NCBI GenBank assembly: GCA_964427535.1 | Contig: CAYRVF010000006.1 | Coordinates: forward strand, 8,480-72,479 | Origin: CAYRVF01 sp964427535 | GTDB lineage: Bacteria; Chloroflexota; Ktedonobacteria; Ktedonobacterales; JADMIN01 | Direction: 5' to 3' | DNA: 64,000 nt | Part shown: positions 1 to 9,510 of the stretch, in pieces | Layout: every line of letters starts with the position of its first letter | How positions within the stretch are numbered: the first letter of the stretch is position 1 | Notes under the pieces: generated by a model | The model's input: only the letters and a program-made list of their open reading frames with translations | What the model was told of the DNA's origin: nothing | The model's database searches: none | Program-made: the position numbers and the translations under genes

Positions 1-296
1 ACGTCGGTACCGCATTCGGGGTCGCGCTACTCGGCGGCGTCTACATCCAATCGCTGCAGCATACGGTCAGCGGGTCGCTGCGTGCTGGCGCCGGTCAGTT
101 CCGCGTCACCGGACCGGCGGCGGCCCACGCCAGCGCGATATCGGCCATCCTCCAGAGCTTCAACGCACTCAACCTCGCCGCGGCGCTCTGCTGCGCGCTG
201 GCCGTCGTGGCGCTGCTGGTCATCCGGGTGAAGACTGCGCCTGCCTCGACACAACCGGCACCTTCCGCCGCCAGCCCGGTGCCTGCCGCGCGCTAG
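1..296 (+). CDS. MFS transporter, DHA2-type, C-terminal fragment (cut by window edge)
   Basis: The reading frame is open from the first base to a TAG at 294-296. It starts with VGTAFGVALLGGVY, the glycine-rich late transmembrane segment typical of DHA2 (EmrB/QacA-like) drug:proton antiporters. A short loop and a last hydrophobic helix (LNLAAALCCALAVVALLVI) follow, then a Pro/Ala/Ser-rich cytoplasmic tail of about 20 residues. Only the last ~97 residues are in the window. The protein would sit in the cytoplasmic membrane and export small molecules in exchange for protons. The substrate cannot be inferred from this end. The family call rests on the segment pattern alone, so another 14-TM MFS subgroup is possible. 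Confidence 0.6.
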   Translation, partial: VGTAFGVALLGGVYIQSLQHTVSGSLRAGAGQFRVTGPAAAHASAISAILQSFNALNLAAALCCALAVVALLVIRVKTAPASTQPAPSAASPVPAAR

Positions 297-447
297 CCCG
301 GCTCTGACATGCCCCCTCGAACCAGTATACTTAGACCAGAGCGCGACGCCGCCACGGCACAATTCGCGCTCTGCCAGCGGGATATGACCGTCAACGAGTG
401 GATGCTAGCGAGCGGGGGCGCTCGATGCCTGAGAGGAGAGACGCACT

Positions 448-1599
448 GTGGCACGGTTCCTCTTCGTGACCTGGCCTGGCTCTGGTAATCAGGTCCCCAC
501 GCTCGGCATCGCCCAGGCTCTACGAGAACACGGTCACTCGGTCACATTCGCAGGGTATGTCAGCCAGCGCGAGCGGTTCGCTGCCCGGGGATTCCCGCTG
601 ACGCCGATGGAGCGGTCCTCGTCGGCACTCCAGAGGGCGCCAAAGGGTGATGTAATGGCCGCCCTGGTCGCGACCGTGTGGGCGACGCCCGATCACCTCG
701 CGGATGTGCGCGACGCGGTTGAGCGCGAGTCTCCGGATGTGCTGGTCGTCGATTGTTTGCTGTTTGGCGTGCTCGCGGCGGCGGAATCGATGGGGGCGAA
801 CACCGCTGTCCTCGTCCACAGCGCGCCGGGGCTGCTGGAGCCGCCCGATGGTCCGTTCGAGCAGACGCTCTTGCTCGCCCCCATCAATGCGGTGCGGGCA
901 TCGGCTGGCCTGGCGCCTGTGGCTCACGCATGGGACGTCTGGGCGCGCTTCCCCACCCTCTGCGCCTCGCTGCGCGTGCTAGACCCCCTGGCTGACCAGG
1001 CGCCGGAGTCGTTTCGCTATGTCGGCCCGGTCTTCGAGCGCATGCCCGACTCGGGCTGGCGCGCGCCGTGGGCGGCGGATGATACCCATCCGCTGGTGCT
1101 CGTCAGCTTCTCCGCGGGCGACGCCTGGGATCAGACATCACGCATCCAGCGTACGCTCGTCGCGCTCGCCGAGACGCCCGTCCGTGTGCTCGTCACGGCG
1201 GGTAGTGCGAACGTATCTGGCCTGACCATTCCTGACAACGCGGTGGTCATTCCAGGCGTTCCGCACGCGGAGGTCTTGCCGTCCGTCGCGGCGGTGGTGA
1301 CGCACGGCGGCCACGGCACCGTCACCGCAGCCCTCGCGCATGCGGTCCCCGTCATCTGCCTGCCCAATCTGACCTCCGACCAACCCGGCATCGCGGCTCA
1401 GATCGCGGCGCTTGGCGCGGGACTGGCGCTCGATGGCGACGCCGCGACGCCCGATGACATCCGTGCGGCGGTCGTTACCGTGCTGCGCGAGCCGTCCTAT
1501 GCCGCCGCCGCTCGCCGTCTTGCCGCGATGATCGCCGAATCTCACAGCGCCGAGGCGTCAGTCACCCTGTTGAAGCACGTTGCGGGCGCTGCTCACTAG
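448..1599 (+). CDS. MGT/GT1-family glycosyltransferase
   Basis: A 383-residue protein with a GTG start preceded by GAGAGGAGAG about 10 bases upstream. The N-terminus (FVTWPGSGNQVPTLGIAQAL) is the acceptor-side Rossmann domain seen in macrolide and UDP-glucuronosyl transferases. The C-terminal half carries the nucleotide-sugar signature VVTHGGHGTVTAAL, followed by VPVICLPNLTSDQPGIAAQI, which contains the sugar-binding Asp-Gln pair. Length and domain order match soluble GT-B fold GT1 enzymes that glycosylate antibiotics, flavonoids or lipids. It lies just downstream of a drug-exporter fragment on the same strand. That suggests a resistance or detoxification pairing (inactivate by glycosylation, then export), but the acceptor is unknown. 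Confidence 0.85.
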   Translation: MARFLFVTWPGSGNQVPTLGIAQALREHGHSVTFAGYVSQRERFAARGFPLTPMERSSSALQRAPKGDVMAALVATVWATPDHLADVRDAVERESPDVLVVDCLLFGVLAAAESMGANTAVLVHSAPGLLEPPDGPFEQTLLLAPINAVRASAGLAPVAHAWDVWARFPTLCASLRVLDPLADQAPESFRYVGPVFERMPDSGWRAPWAADDTHPLVLVSFSAGDAWDQTSRIQRTLVALAETPVRVLVTAGSANVSGLTIPDNAVVIPGVPHAEVLPSVAAVVTHGGHGTVTAALAHAVPVICLPNLTSDQPGIAAQIAALGAGLALDGDAATPDDIRAAVVTVLREPSYAAAARRLAAMIAESHSAEASVTLLKHVAGAAH

Positions 1600-4415
1600 C
1601 CCGTCTCTTGCAGCCCTGCCGCGATGCCGTTGATGCTGTGATGGATCGCGTCGAGCAGCGGCGCCGCGTCCTCGCCCTGCCCCCCCGTCGTCTGCGCGCG
1701 GTAGCGCCGTAGCAGTGCGATCTGCGCGACGTGCAACGCATCCACATAGGGATTGCGCAGGCGAATCGAGCGCGCCAGCACGGAGGAGCGCTCCAGCAGA
1801 GTCTGCTGCCCCGTCACCCGCAGGACCGCGCGCACACTTCGGGCGTATTCGGCGTCGAGCAGGTCGAGCTGCGCGGAGCCATCGGTGGCGAGCGTTGTGT
1901 ACCGGCGCACCGTCGGCATGTCGGCGATGCCGAGACTGCGCTGGGCGTTGTCCATCGCGGTCGCGAAGAAGCGCCATCCGGCATACATCGCGCGGAGGCG
2001 CTCTACCCCACCCGCGGCGATTTCCTCTTCGATGGCGGTGCCTAGCCCAAACCAGCCGGGCACGTTCGCGCGCGTCTGAGTCCAGCTAAAGCCCCAGGGA
2101 ATGGCGCGTAGATCGGCGAGCGTCAGCGTCTGGCTGCCGCCCCGGCTGACCGGCCGCGAGGCGAGGTTGAGGCTCGCCAGCTCCGGAAACGGCGTGGCCT
2201 CACGGAAGTACCGCAGAAACTCGGGTGCGTTTTTGATGTGCCGCTGATACACCTCCCGCGAGCGCGACGCCAGCCGCTCCATTGTCCGCACCCACTCGTC
2301 GGGCGGGTCGCCTTCGGCGGGCTCCAGCGCCGAGCGCAGCAGCGCGTGGATCATCTGCTCGAAATGCCGCTCCGCGATTTCTGGATGACTGTAGCGCGCG
2401 AAGATCACCTCACCCTGCTCTGTCACTTTCAGCGTGGGCAGCCGCGCCTCGGGCGGCCGGGCAAGAATCGCACGCCCCATTGGCCCGCCGCCACGCCCCA
2501 CGGCGCCGCCACGTCCGTGAAACAGCTCCAGTCCCAACCCAGCGGAACGTGCCATCCGGGCCAGCGATTCTTGCGCGCGATAGGTCTCCCATGTGGCGGC
2601 AAGGTAGCCCGCGTCCTTGTTGCTATCGGAGTATCCCAGCATGATCTGCTGCTGCCAGCCGCGCGCACGCAGCGCCGCGCGGTACGCGGGGCTCACCAGC
2701 AGCGCCTCCATCACGCGGGCGCTGGACCGTAGCTCCTCCACTTCCTCGAAGAGCGGCACGATGTCGATGCGCGCGCGGCAGGTCTCGGAGGGCGCATCCG
2801 GCCCATCCCACGAGAACAGGCCCGTCTCGCGGGCGAGCACGAGCACCGCCAGCACATCCGAGGGCGCGTGGCACATCGAGATGATGACTGTCTGGCACGC
2901 CGCCTCGCCCTGACGATCCTGGATGGCGGCGATCGCGCGGAAGGTGGCCAGCGTCTGGCGCGTCTCCGCCGAGAGTGCCGCCGGGAGCACGGCGAGTGGC
3001 GACAGCGCGAGGGAGCGTTCAAGCAGCTCCGCCCGCTCGTGCTCGCTCAGGTCAGCGTATGAGCCGCTTCCGTGCAGTTGCAGCAGCTCGCCCACCGCCG
3101 CCGCGAAGCGTGCCGCGTGCTGCCGCACCTCCAGTTCGCAGAGGCTAAAGCCGAAGGTCCGCACGCGCACCTCAAGATCCCACAGCGCGCTGCCCGCGAC
3201 CCGCTCGCTCCGGTGGGCCAGCAGGCTCGTCCGCATCAGCCGCAGATCGGCGAGCAACGCATCCGGCGTGGAGTAGCCACCCGGCTCATCCTCCGCCGTT
3301 CGTCGCAGCCGCTCGGCAATCAACCCGCACTTGCGGCGATACGGCTCATCGGCCCACTGCGGCACCGGCTGCGCGCCTAGCGCCGCGAGGTCGCGCTCCA
3401 GCGAGGCCAGCAACTGGGGTGACGCACCGACGAGTCGCTGCGAGATGCTCAGATCGCGTCCGATTGCCTGCACGTCGTCGTGATAGCGCCGCAGCACGGC
3501 GGTACGGCCGAGCCGGGCGGCAGCCACGGTCACGTCAGGCGTCACGAACGGGTTGCCGTCGCGGTCGCCGCCGACCCACGAGCCAGGCCGCAGAAACGGG
3601 TGTGCCTCTGGCGAGGGCGGCAGCGCACGCTCTCCACCGAGCACCGCCGTCAGCAGCGTCCGCTGCGCCTGGGGTGCCACGTCGTAGACCGTGCCCGAGA
3701 GCACCCGCACGACACTCTGCACCTCGTCCAGCACACCGGGCCGCTCGGAGCGTGTCTCGGCCGTTTGCCACAGCAAAGTGATCTCAGCTCGCAGCGCATC
3801 GGCAATGGCCCGGCGCCGGCGCGGATTTGCCTTGAACACGTCGTGCTCGACGAGCAGCGCCATGCAGCGATCCAGATGTTGCAGCAGCGTCGGCCGGCGC
3901 ACCTCCGACGGATGCGCGGTAAACACAGGACGCACGACCAGCACGGGCAACAGCGCCGAGATCTCGGTCTCGGTGACCCCTCGTTCGCGCAGCAGCGCGA
4001 CGGCCGCCTCGATCGACTCTGGTAGCGGCGCATCCGACCGTTCACGCTCGTACAGGCGGCGCACGCGATGATGCTGTTCGGCCACGTTGATGAGGTGGAA
4101 GTAGACCGTGAATGCGCGGACGATGAGCGTCAGATCGGCTGTGCTCTGCGCCTCTGCCCACTCGAGCAGCGCGCGCTCGCGGTCTACATCCGCACGCCCC
4201 TCCGCGCGTGCCTCGATCGCCGCCAGCCGCACCGTCTCGACGAGTCCGAAGATTCGCTCGCCAGCCTGCTCGCGCACCACCTGGCCGACGATATCGCCGA
4301 GGGTATGCACATCTTCGCGCAGTGCATCCATTGCTGGCAGCGGCTCGACACGCGTCGCGCCCGCGCCAGCCTCTGGCGGCTGCTCCATCTGAAACGCCTC
4401 CCCCAACTCAGCCAT
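1596..4415 (-). CDS. ppc: phosphoenolpyruvate carboxylase
   Basis: A 939-residue cytoplasmic enzyme that carboxylates PEP with bicarbonate to oxaloacetate, the main anaplerotic entry to the TCA cycle. Both PROSITE-type signatures are visible. The N-terminal catalytic histidine is in VFTAHPSEVRRPT (His168). The PEP-binding lysine is in GYSDSNKDAGYLAATW (near residue 600), followed by the mobile glycine loop FHGRGGAVGRGGGP. Length is normal for bacterial PEPC (880-970). Its stop overlaps the last 4 bases of the convergent glycosyltransferase gene. A partial aconitase gene at the other end of the window is a second TCA gene but is not linked. Confidence 0.97.
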   Translation of the reverse strand: MAELGEAFQMEQPPEAGAGATRVEPLPAMDALREDVHTLGDIVGQVVREQAGERIFGLVETVRLAAIEARAEGRADVDRERALLEWAEAQSTADLTLIVRAFTVYFHLINVAEQHHRVRRLYERERSDAPLPESIEAAVALLRERGVTETEISALLPVLVVRPVFTAHPSEVRRPTLLQHLDRCMALLVEHDVFKANPRRRRAIADALRAEITLLWQTAETRSERPGVLDEVQSVVRVLSGTVYDVAPQAQRTLLTAVLGGERALPPSPEAHPFLRPGSWVGGDRDGNPFVTPDVTVAAARLGRTAVLRRYHDDVQAIGRDLSISQRLVGASPQLLASLERDLAALGAQPVPQWADEPYRRKCGLIAERLRRTAEDEPGGYSTPDALLADLRLMRTSLLAHRSERVAGSALWDLEVRVRTFGFSLCELEVRQHAARFAAAVGELLQLHGSGSYADLSEHERAELLERSLALSPLAVLPAALSAETRQTLATFRAIAAIQDRQGEAACQTVIISMCHAPSDVLAVLVLARETGLFSWDGPDAPSETCRARIDIVPLFEEVEELRSSARVMEALLVSPAYRAALRARGWQQQIMLGYSDSNKDAGYLAATWETYRAQESLARMARSAGLGLELFHGRGGAVGRGGGPMGRAILARPPEARLPTLKVTEQGEVIFARYSHPEIAERHFEQMIHALLRSALEPAEGDPPDEWVRTMERLASRSREVYQRHIKNAPEFLRYFREATPFPELASLNLASRPVSRGGSQTLTLADLRAIPWGFSWTQTRANVPGWFGLGTAIEEEIAAGGVERLRAMYAGWRFFATAMDNAQRSLGIADMPTVRRYTTLATDGSAQLDLLDAEYARSVRAVLRVTGQQTLLERSSVLARSIRLRNPYVDALHVAQIALLRRYRAQTTGGQGEDAAPLLDAIHHSINGIAAGLQETG

Positions 4416-4510
4416 GGCCCGCCCAAGCCTCGCGCCCCATCTCTACCCGCATCAACACACACGAGGCGCCTCTACATCTATTGTACCCTCCGTGACTGAT
4501 ACACCCCTGC

Positions 4511-4700
4511 GACGGCCCCTCCCCTGAGAAGGGAAGGGATAGGGGGAGAGGTTCTGCCGTTCGGCGAGGTGCGGGCGAGGCATGCTTGGCCCCTACAGTA
4601 ACGAACCGCCTGCTCGCCACTGGTGTCGCGGACGCTGCCGCTTCACCACCGCGGCTCATTCGCAGGCCCCATCCCTTGAGGGAAGGAGGTTGGGGGTTAA
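4511..4700. repeat. Two GC-rich intergenic palindromes of the CCCCTTCCC/GGGAAGGGG family
   Basis: Between ppc and the histidine-kinase gene lie two imperfect hairpins, around 4516-4538 and 4672-4687, each followed by a GGGGGA or GGGGGTTA tail. The tail of the second supplies the TAA stop codon of the kinase gene on the minus strand (4697-4699). A GGCATGCTTGGCCCCTA string at 4578-4594 resembles one arm of the palindrome at 11728-11763. Similar elements recur at 9.3-9.5, 26.3, 61.9 and 63.5 kb. Confidence 0.6.
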
Positions 4701-7402
4701 GTTCTCTTCGTCTTCGACGGCGCGAGCGGCAGCGTGAACCAGAAGACCGCACCCCCACCTTCATTGCTCTCGACGCCGACATGGCCGTTGTGCAGCTCCA
4801 CGATGGATCGGCTGAGATAGAGGCCCAGGCCCAGGCCAACGCCCGAGCCGGAGACGACCTGAATGCCTGGCACACGATGGAAGCGCTCCCAGATGCGCGG
4901 GCGTTCCTCCACTGGTATGCCCGGTCCCGAATCGCGCACCTCGACACGCGCATGCCTGCCTTCTTTACGCACCGCCACCGTCACGGGGCAGTCGCTCGGC
5001 GAGTACTTCAGCGCGTTCGTCAGATAATTCGAGATCACCTGGCCGATGCGCATGGCATCCGCGATTACCGGCAAGGAGCCGCGTGGACGCTCCAGCTCGA
5101 TCGTGCGCTCGGGCTGTTGTAGCCGCTGCTCGTCGACAGCCTCGACGACGATCGATGCCAGATCGGCGGGCTCGGGGCGCATCTCCAGCTTGCCACGCTG
5201 GATGCGTGAGGTATCGAGCAGCTCGTCGATCAGCCGCTCCTGCCGCACGACAGACGTCTCCGTGCGCTCGATCAGCGTGTGGAGCTGTTGTGCCGTGGCT
5301 CGCAAGGTCTCCTCAGGCACCGGGTCAGTGACGAGTCGGATGGTACGCCTGCCCAGCAACTGGATGTTCACCTTAATGGTCGTCAGCGGTGTGAGCAGTT
5401 CGTGGCTGGCAAGACTCAAGAATTCATCCATGCGCCGGTTCGCCTCGGCCAGTGCGAGCACACTTGCGCGCGCCTCTTCGCGCTCGCGCAGCAGCCGCTC
5501 ACGCTCAATCACCACCGCGCCAAGCTGCGCCACCGCGCCCGCCAGCTCGATTTCTTCCATGGTGAAGGCATGTGGTGATCCGCCAAAATCCAGCGTGAGC
5601 ATGCCGACAATCTGATTGCCTACCCGCATTGGCGCTGCCAGTGTAGTCGTCACACCGTAGGGATTGGGCAGCTCGTTGTAGGGCGGCTCGCGCATGTCGA
5701 TGACGAAGATTTCTCCGCCTCGGAAGCGCTCTATCTGCTCAGGATCGGCGCCATCGCCCAACCGCACACCCTGCGCTTCGAGTGCACGCTGCTCGTCCCA
5801 CCAGCGAGCCTCCACATCGGGAGGCAGGCCCACGACGGCGATCGCCCGCATAATCTGCGTCTCCGGGTCCACCGCTGTCACGCCCACGCGTGTGCAGCCC
5901 AGCACGCCGCATGTCAGCACGGCGATGCGGTGCGCGATCGCGTTGCGCCTTACCTCGTCAGAAGGCTCTCGGTCAGAAGGCTCTCGTACGGCGTCAGCCT
6001 CCTGGCCAACTGCCGAGGGCAGGTCCACCAGCGTCTGCGCCATCTCCAGCAGCGCTTCCAGCGCATCGCGCGTGCGGCGTTCGAGCGCGATGCGCTCCGT
6101 CGCGTCCCGGAAGACCGCGACGCCGCCGATGACATGGCTGTCCGCGTCCAGCAGAGGCGCGCCGGTAACGCGCAGCCGGCGATGCGACCCGTCGAGCAGG
6201 TCCACGCGCAGATCCTGCTCGGGCAGATCCCGCAACGTCTCGCCATGCAGCAGCCGGTACGCGGGCGTGCGTTCGATGGGCAGTGGGCTGCCAGAGCTAT
6301 CGCGCAAGACGCCCAGCCCCACGCGCTCCCCGAGCGGAAGGGAGTGTTGCTCCGTCTCTACGGCACGCTGGAACAGGCTCCGCGCGGCCGTGTTGAAGCG
6401 TCGAATGCGGCCCTCGGCGTCATACACCACTACGCTGTCCGACATGTTCTCGAAGATGGCTTCGAGCTCGGTGGCCCGTTCGGCGAGCTGATGCTCAAGC
6501 TGGCGGCGCTCGGTCACATCGCGGTAAACCAGCACCGCCTTCTCGACGCGTCCGTGCTCGTCACGAATCGGGCTGCCTGTCACGCTGAGCAATACGTCAC
6601 GTCCGCGCGCATTGCGTACCCACAGGTCGACCGCGCTCTCGCCGGTGAGCGTCTCGCCCCGCAGCACGCGCGAGAATGCCGACGACTGCTCGGAAATCCG
6701 ATGCCCCTCCGAGTCGCGCACCATGAGCATCTCGCGCCGCTCGGCGACCGTGTGCGCGAAGAAGTCCTCGTGCGCGTCGAGCGCGAAGAGCGCACGGTAG
6801 GCGGCATTCGTCTGCAGTACCCGTCCGTCAGCCGAGTAGACGGCCACGGCATCGGGGATCGTCTCAAGCATGGCGACAAGCTCGGCGGCGTTGAGCGTAC
6901 GTTCGCGCTCGTCGCGTCGCTCGTGCGTGACGTCACGTGCCAGAGCGAGCGCGCCAATCACCTGCCCGTCGGCGTCCCTGACGGGTGCTCCCGTGAAGAT
7001 CACGACACGCTCGCTGCCATCAGACATGCGCCCCCACACCTCCAACGGGGCATCCATGGAGATCGTCTCACCGGCGAGCAGGCGGGTGATATACCACTCC
7101 TCACGCGGCAGTGGTCGTCCATCCGGCCGGCGCGGGGCAAGCAACGGCGTCCACTCGTCTGGGCTGAGCGCGCTCACTCCAGGGAGCGCATCGAGGGCGA
7201 TCAGGATACGCGCCTGCGCGTTCGCGCGCACGATCTGACCCTCCGCGTTATGCAGGAACGCCGCCGCCGGAAGTGTATCGAGCACTGCCGCGAGGGGTGT
7301 GCTCAAGAGGTCCTCGTCGGCATCGCCAAGATCGGTCACCGCCGGCACAAATTGCCGCTCCGACGGGTCTCCGGCGGGGCTCCGGTCATCGCGGAGGTTC
7401 AT
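4697..7402 (-). CDS. multi-PAS/GAF sensor histidine kinase
   Basis: A 901-residue soluble kinase with no transmembrane segment. Three PAS/PAC modules occupy roughly residues 30-155, 165-300 and 305-435; each ends in a PAC-like segment such as RDVTERRQLEHQL. A GAF domain (about 480-635) and a coiled-coil linker follow, then the HisKA box with SHELLTPLTT (His667), the N box NYLTNALKYS (Asn796), G1 VRDSGPGIP (Asp824) and G2 GVGLGLGLYLS. All catalytic motifs are intact. It should autophosphorylate in response to a cytosolic signal such as redox, light, oxygen or a small ligand. No response regulator is adjacent, so it is an orphan. A 15-bp perfect tandem duplication at 5957-5986 repeats the residues REPSD in the PAS-GAF linker. 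Confidence 0.93.
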   Translation of the reverse strand: MNLRDDRSPAGDPSERQFVPAVTDLGDADEDLLSTPLAAVLDTLPAAAFLHNAEGQIVRANAQARILIALDALPGVSALSPDEWTPLLAPRRPDGRPLPREEWYITRLLAGETISMDAPLEVWGRMSDGSERVVIFTGAPVRDADGQVIGALALARDVTHERRDERERTLNAAELVAMLETIPDAVAVYSADGRVLQTNAAYRALFALDAHEDFFAHTVAERREMLMVRDSEGHRISEQSSAFSRVLRGETLTGESAVDLWVRNARGRDVLLSVTGSPIRDEHGRVEKAVLVYRDVTERRQLEHQLAERATELEAIFENMSDSVVVYDAEGRIRRFNTAARSLFQRAVETEQHSLPLGERVGLGVLRDSSGSPLPIERTPAYRLLHGETLRDLPEQDLRVDLLDGSHRRLRVTGAPLLDADSHVIGGVAVFRDATERIALERRTRDALEALLEMAQTLVDLPSAVGQEADAVREPSDREPSDEVRRNAIAHRIAVLTCGVLGCTRVGVTAVDPETQIMRAIAVVGLPPDVEARWWDEQRALEAQGVRLGDGADPEQIERFRGGEIFVIDMREPPYNELPNPYGVTTTLAAPMRVGNQIVGMLTLDFGGSPHAFTMEEIELAGAVAQLGAVVIERERLLREREEARASVLALAEANRRMDEFLSLASHELLTPLTTIKVNIQLLGRRTIRLVTDPVPEETLRATAQQLHTLIERTETSVVRQERLIDELLDTSRIQRGKLEMRPEPADLASIVVEAVDEQRLQQPERTIELERPRGSLPVIADAMRIGQVISNYLTNALKYSPSDCPVTVAVRKEGRHARVEVRDSGPGIPVEERPRIWERFHRVPGIQVVSGSGVGLGLGLYLSRSIVELHNGHVGVESNEGGGAVFWFTLPLAPSKTKRT

Positions 7403-7745
7403 AGATGTCGTGTCTCCATAGAAGCGCGGGCGCGTGCTCGGGGAGCCGCTCTACATCGGCGCGCCGAGCAGAAGAGCATGCGGAGGGAAGCATACTCCCC
7501 GTCGAGTGCCCCCAGACAGGCAGCATACCGCATGCCAGCTCTTCCCGTCCGGACACCTGTTGCGCAGTAGCATACTCCATGCGCGAACGATACGGTAGCC
7601 CGCCAGTCCGCGGTAGTTCCTCTCCAGCCAACCCTGTCTGCTAGAAGGGGAGAGACACCCTGGGGGAAAGGCCTTCGCGCACGCGCCCAGGACTTGCTAC
7701 CATTTCCTCCAGAGGCGCTGTGTTGGATGGAAAGGAGCCCGAGCC
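7403..7745. other. Divergent intergenic region
   Basis: 343 bp between the minus-strand kinase start and the plus-strand nnr start, so it must hold both promoters. The ribosome-binding site AAAGGAG lies 9 bases before the nnr GTG. I see no convincing -35/-10 pair, hairpin or RNA gene in the rest. Confidence 0.5.
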
Positions 7746-9287
7746 GTGAAGGTCGTGACGGTTGATGAGATGCGCGAGATCGAGCGGCGCGCGGGCGAAG
7801 AGTACGGGTTGACGTCGCCAATTCTGATGGAGCACGCCGGGCGCAGCGTGGCCGAGCATCTGCGCGCGTTTCTCGGCGGCGACGTGACGGGCTGCGACGT
7901 ACTGGTGCTTCTCGGGCCAGGCAACAACGGCGGCGACGGCCGTGTGATGGCACGCTTCCTGGCCGAGTGGGGCGCGCACATCACCCTCTGGAGCTGGCGC
8001 GAGCGGCGTCTCGAAATCGGCGAGACGCTTGTGCCGACCGGCGACGACCTCGGGCCCCTGCGCGCCGCCATCGCCCGTGCCGACGTAGTCGCCGACGCGA
8101 TTCTTGGCACCGGCCACTCGCGTCCCCTCGACCCGCTGATGCGCGCCGCGCTGGCCCTCGTGCGCGACGAACGCGCGCGCAGGCCCGAGCTCGCCGTGCT
8201 GGCCGTCGATCTGCCCAGCGGTCTCAACGCCGACACCGGCGAGGTCGACGAAGGCACGCTCCCTGCCGATCTCACCGTCACGCTCGCCTTCCCCAAGGTT
8301 GGCCTGCTGCTCTTCCCTGGCGCCGAGTATGTCGGCGAGCTGGCCGTGGGAGACATCGGCCTGCCGCCAGACATGCCCATCTCGACGGGTATGGATCTGG
8401 TAGATGCGCCGATGCTTCGCCCGCTGCTGCCCGCGCGTCCGCTGGATAGCAACAAAGGCACGTACGGCAAAGTGATGGTCGTCGCGGGCTCCTCGCTCTA
8501 TATCGGCGCGGCGTATCTGGCGACGGCCGCGGCGGCACGCATCGGCGCGGGTCTCGTGACCTTCGCCACAACCGCCGAGCGCGCGCCGTTCTACGCCACC
8601 AAGCTCACCGAGGCGACCTACGCCCTGCTGCCCGACGAGCAGCACGCCTCGCCTGAGGACCGCGCCCAGTCACTGCTGCGGGCGCTCGCTGGCTACCGCG
8701 CCGCCGTCATTGGCCCGGGGCTGGGCCAGTCGGACGAGACACGCGCCTTTCTGGAGCACGTCTTCGCGGGCATCCAGCGCATGGACGACGCCGAGCGTCC
8801 GTGTCTGATCGTCGACGCCGACGGCCTGAACAACCTCGCCCATCTGGAGCGCTGGTGGGAGCGGCTGCCGCGCGACACGGTGATCACCCCGCACCCCGGC
8901 GAGATGACGCGGCTGCGCGGCGGCGAGAAGGTCTCCGGCGGCGGCGCGGACCGGCTGGATGTCGCGCGCGAGTCGGCGCCGAAGTGGGGTCTCGTCGTCG
9001 TGCTGAAGGGCGCGACCACGCTCATCGCCTCGCCAGAAGGCCAGCTTCGCGCGAACTGGCCGGGCAATCCGGCGATGGCAAGCGCGGGGACCGGCGACGT
9101 GCTCTCGGGAACGGTCGGCGGACTGCTGGCCCAGGGCCTGCTCCCCTTCGACGCGGCCAGCGCCGCCGTCTACCTGCACAGCCGCGCGGGCCTGCGAGTG
9201 AGCGCGCGCATCGGCGATGCGGGCCTGCTCGCCAGCGATCTGCTCGACGAGCTCCCCCTCGCCCTGCGCGATGTAAAACGCGGGTAG
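7746..9287 (+). CDS. nnr: bifunctional NAD(P)H-hydrate epimerase / ADP-dependent NAD(P)H-hydrate dehydratase
   Basis: A 513-residue fusion that repairs hydrated NADH and NADPH. Residues 1 to about 205 are the YjeF-N epimerase, with LMEHAGRSVAEHL and the phosphate loop GPGNNGGDGRVMARFL. Residues about 225-510 are the ribokinase-like dehydratase, beginning NKGTYGKVMVVAGS and carrying VITPHPGEM and GNPAMASAGTGDVLSG. The second half of that last motif holds the catalytic aspartate. Both active sites look complete and the order matches E. coli YjeF/Nnr. The GTG start has an AAAGGAG site 9 bases upstream. It appears to be transcribed alone. Confidence 0.96.
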   Translation: MKVVTVDEMREIERRAGEEYGLTSPILMEHAGRSVAEHLRAFLGGDVTGCDVLVLLGPGNNGGDGRVMARFLAEWGAHITLWSWRERRLEIGETLVPTGDDLGPLRAAIARADVVADAILGTGHSRPLDPLMRAALALVRDERARRPELAVLAVDLPSGLNADTGEVDEGTLPADLTVTLAFPKVGLLLFPGAEYVGELAVGDIGLPPDMPISTGMDLVDAPMLRPLLPARPLDSNKGTYGKVMVVAGSSLYIGAAYLATAAAARIGAGLVTFATTAERAPFYATKLTEATYALLPDEQHASPEDRAQSLLRALAGYRAAVIGPGLGQSDETRAFLEHVFAGIQRMDDAERPCLIVDADGLNNLAHLERWWERLPRDTVITPHPGEMTRLRGGEKVSGGGADRLDVARESAPKWGLVVVLKGATTLIASPEGQLRANWPGNPAMASAGTGDVLSGTVGGLLAQGLLPFDAASAAVYLHSRAGLRVSARIGDAGLLASDLLDELPLALRDVKRG

Positions 9288-9289
9288 GG

Positions 9290-9508
9290 CCTCATCCCCC
9301 CAATCCCCTTCCCCCTTGCGAGGGGAAGGGGGAGCGACTGCCGTTGCCTGCCGGCACTGTGCTCGTTCTACGATCTCCCCTCTCCCTGCCGGGAGAGGGG
9401 CCGGGGGTGAGGCCCCCACATCCTCACCTCAACTCAACTGCCCCCATCCACCACACTAGCCCAATCAGCGACCCCTTCCCTCAAGGGAAGGGGGTAGGGG
9501 GTTAGGTT
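9290..9508. repeat. Cluster of three GC-rich palindromes
   Basis: Three hairpins fill the gap between convergent nnr and the prolyl oligopeptidase gene. One lies around 9297-9332 (CCCCTTCCCCC...GGGGAAGGGGG). One is perfect over 10 bp at 9377-9386/9391-9400. One is perfect over 9 bp at 9472-9480/9485-9493. Each is followed by a G-rich tail ending GGTGAGG or GGGTTAGG. They sit at the 3' ends of both genes, so they may act as bidirectional terminators or RNA stabilisers as well as being members of a dispersed family. Confidence 0.65.
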
Positions 9509-9510
9509 CC

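Noticed and set aside
5930..7570. 546-codon open frame on the plus strand
   Set aside because: It is antisense to the histidine kinase gene and has Arg/His-rich content without any domain; long antisense frames are expected at this GC content.
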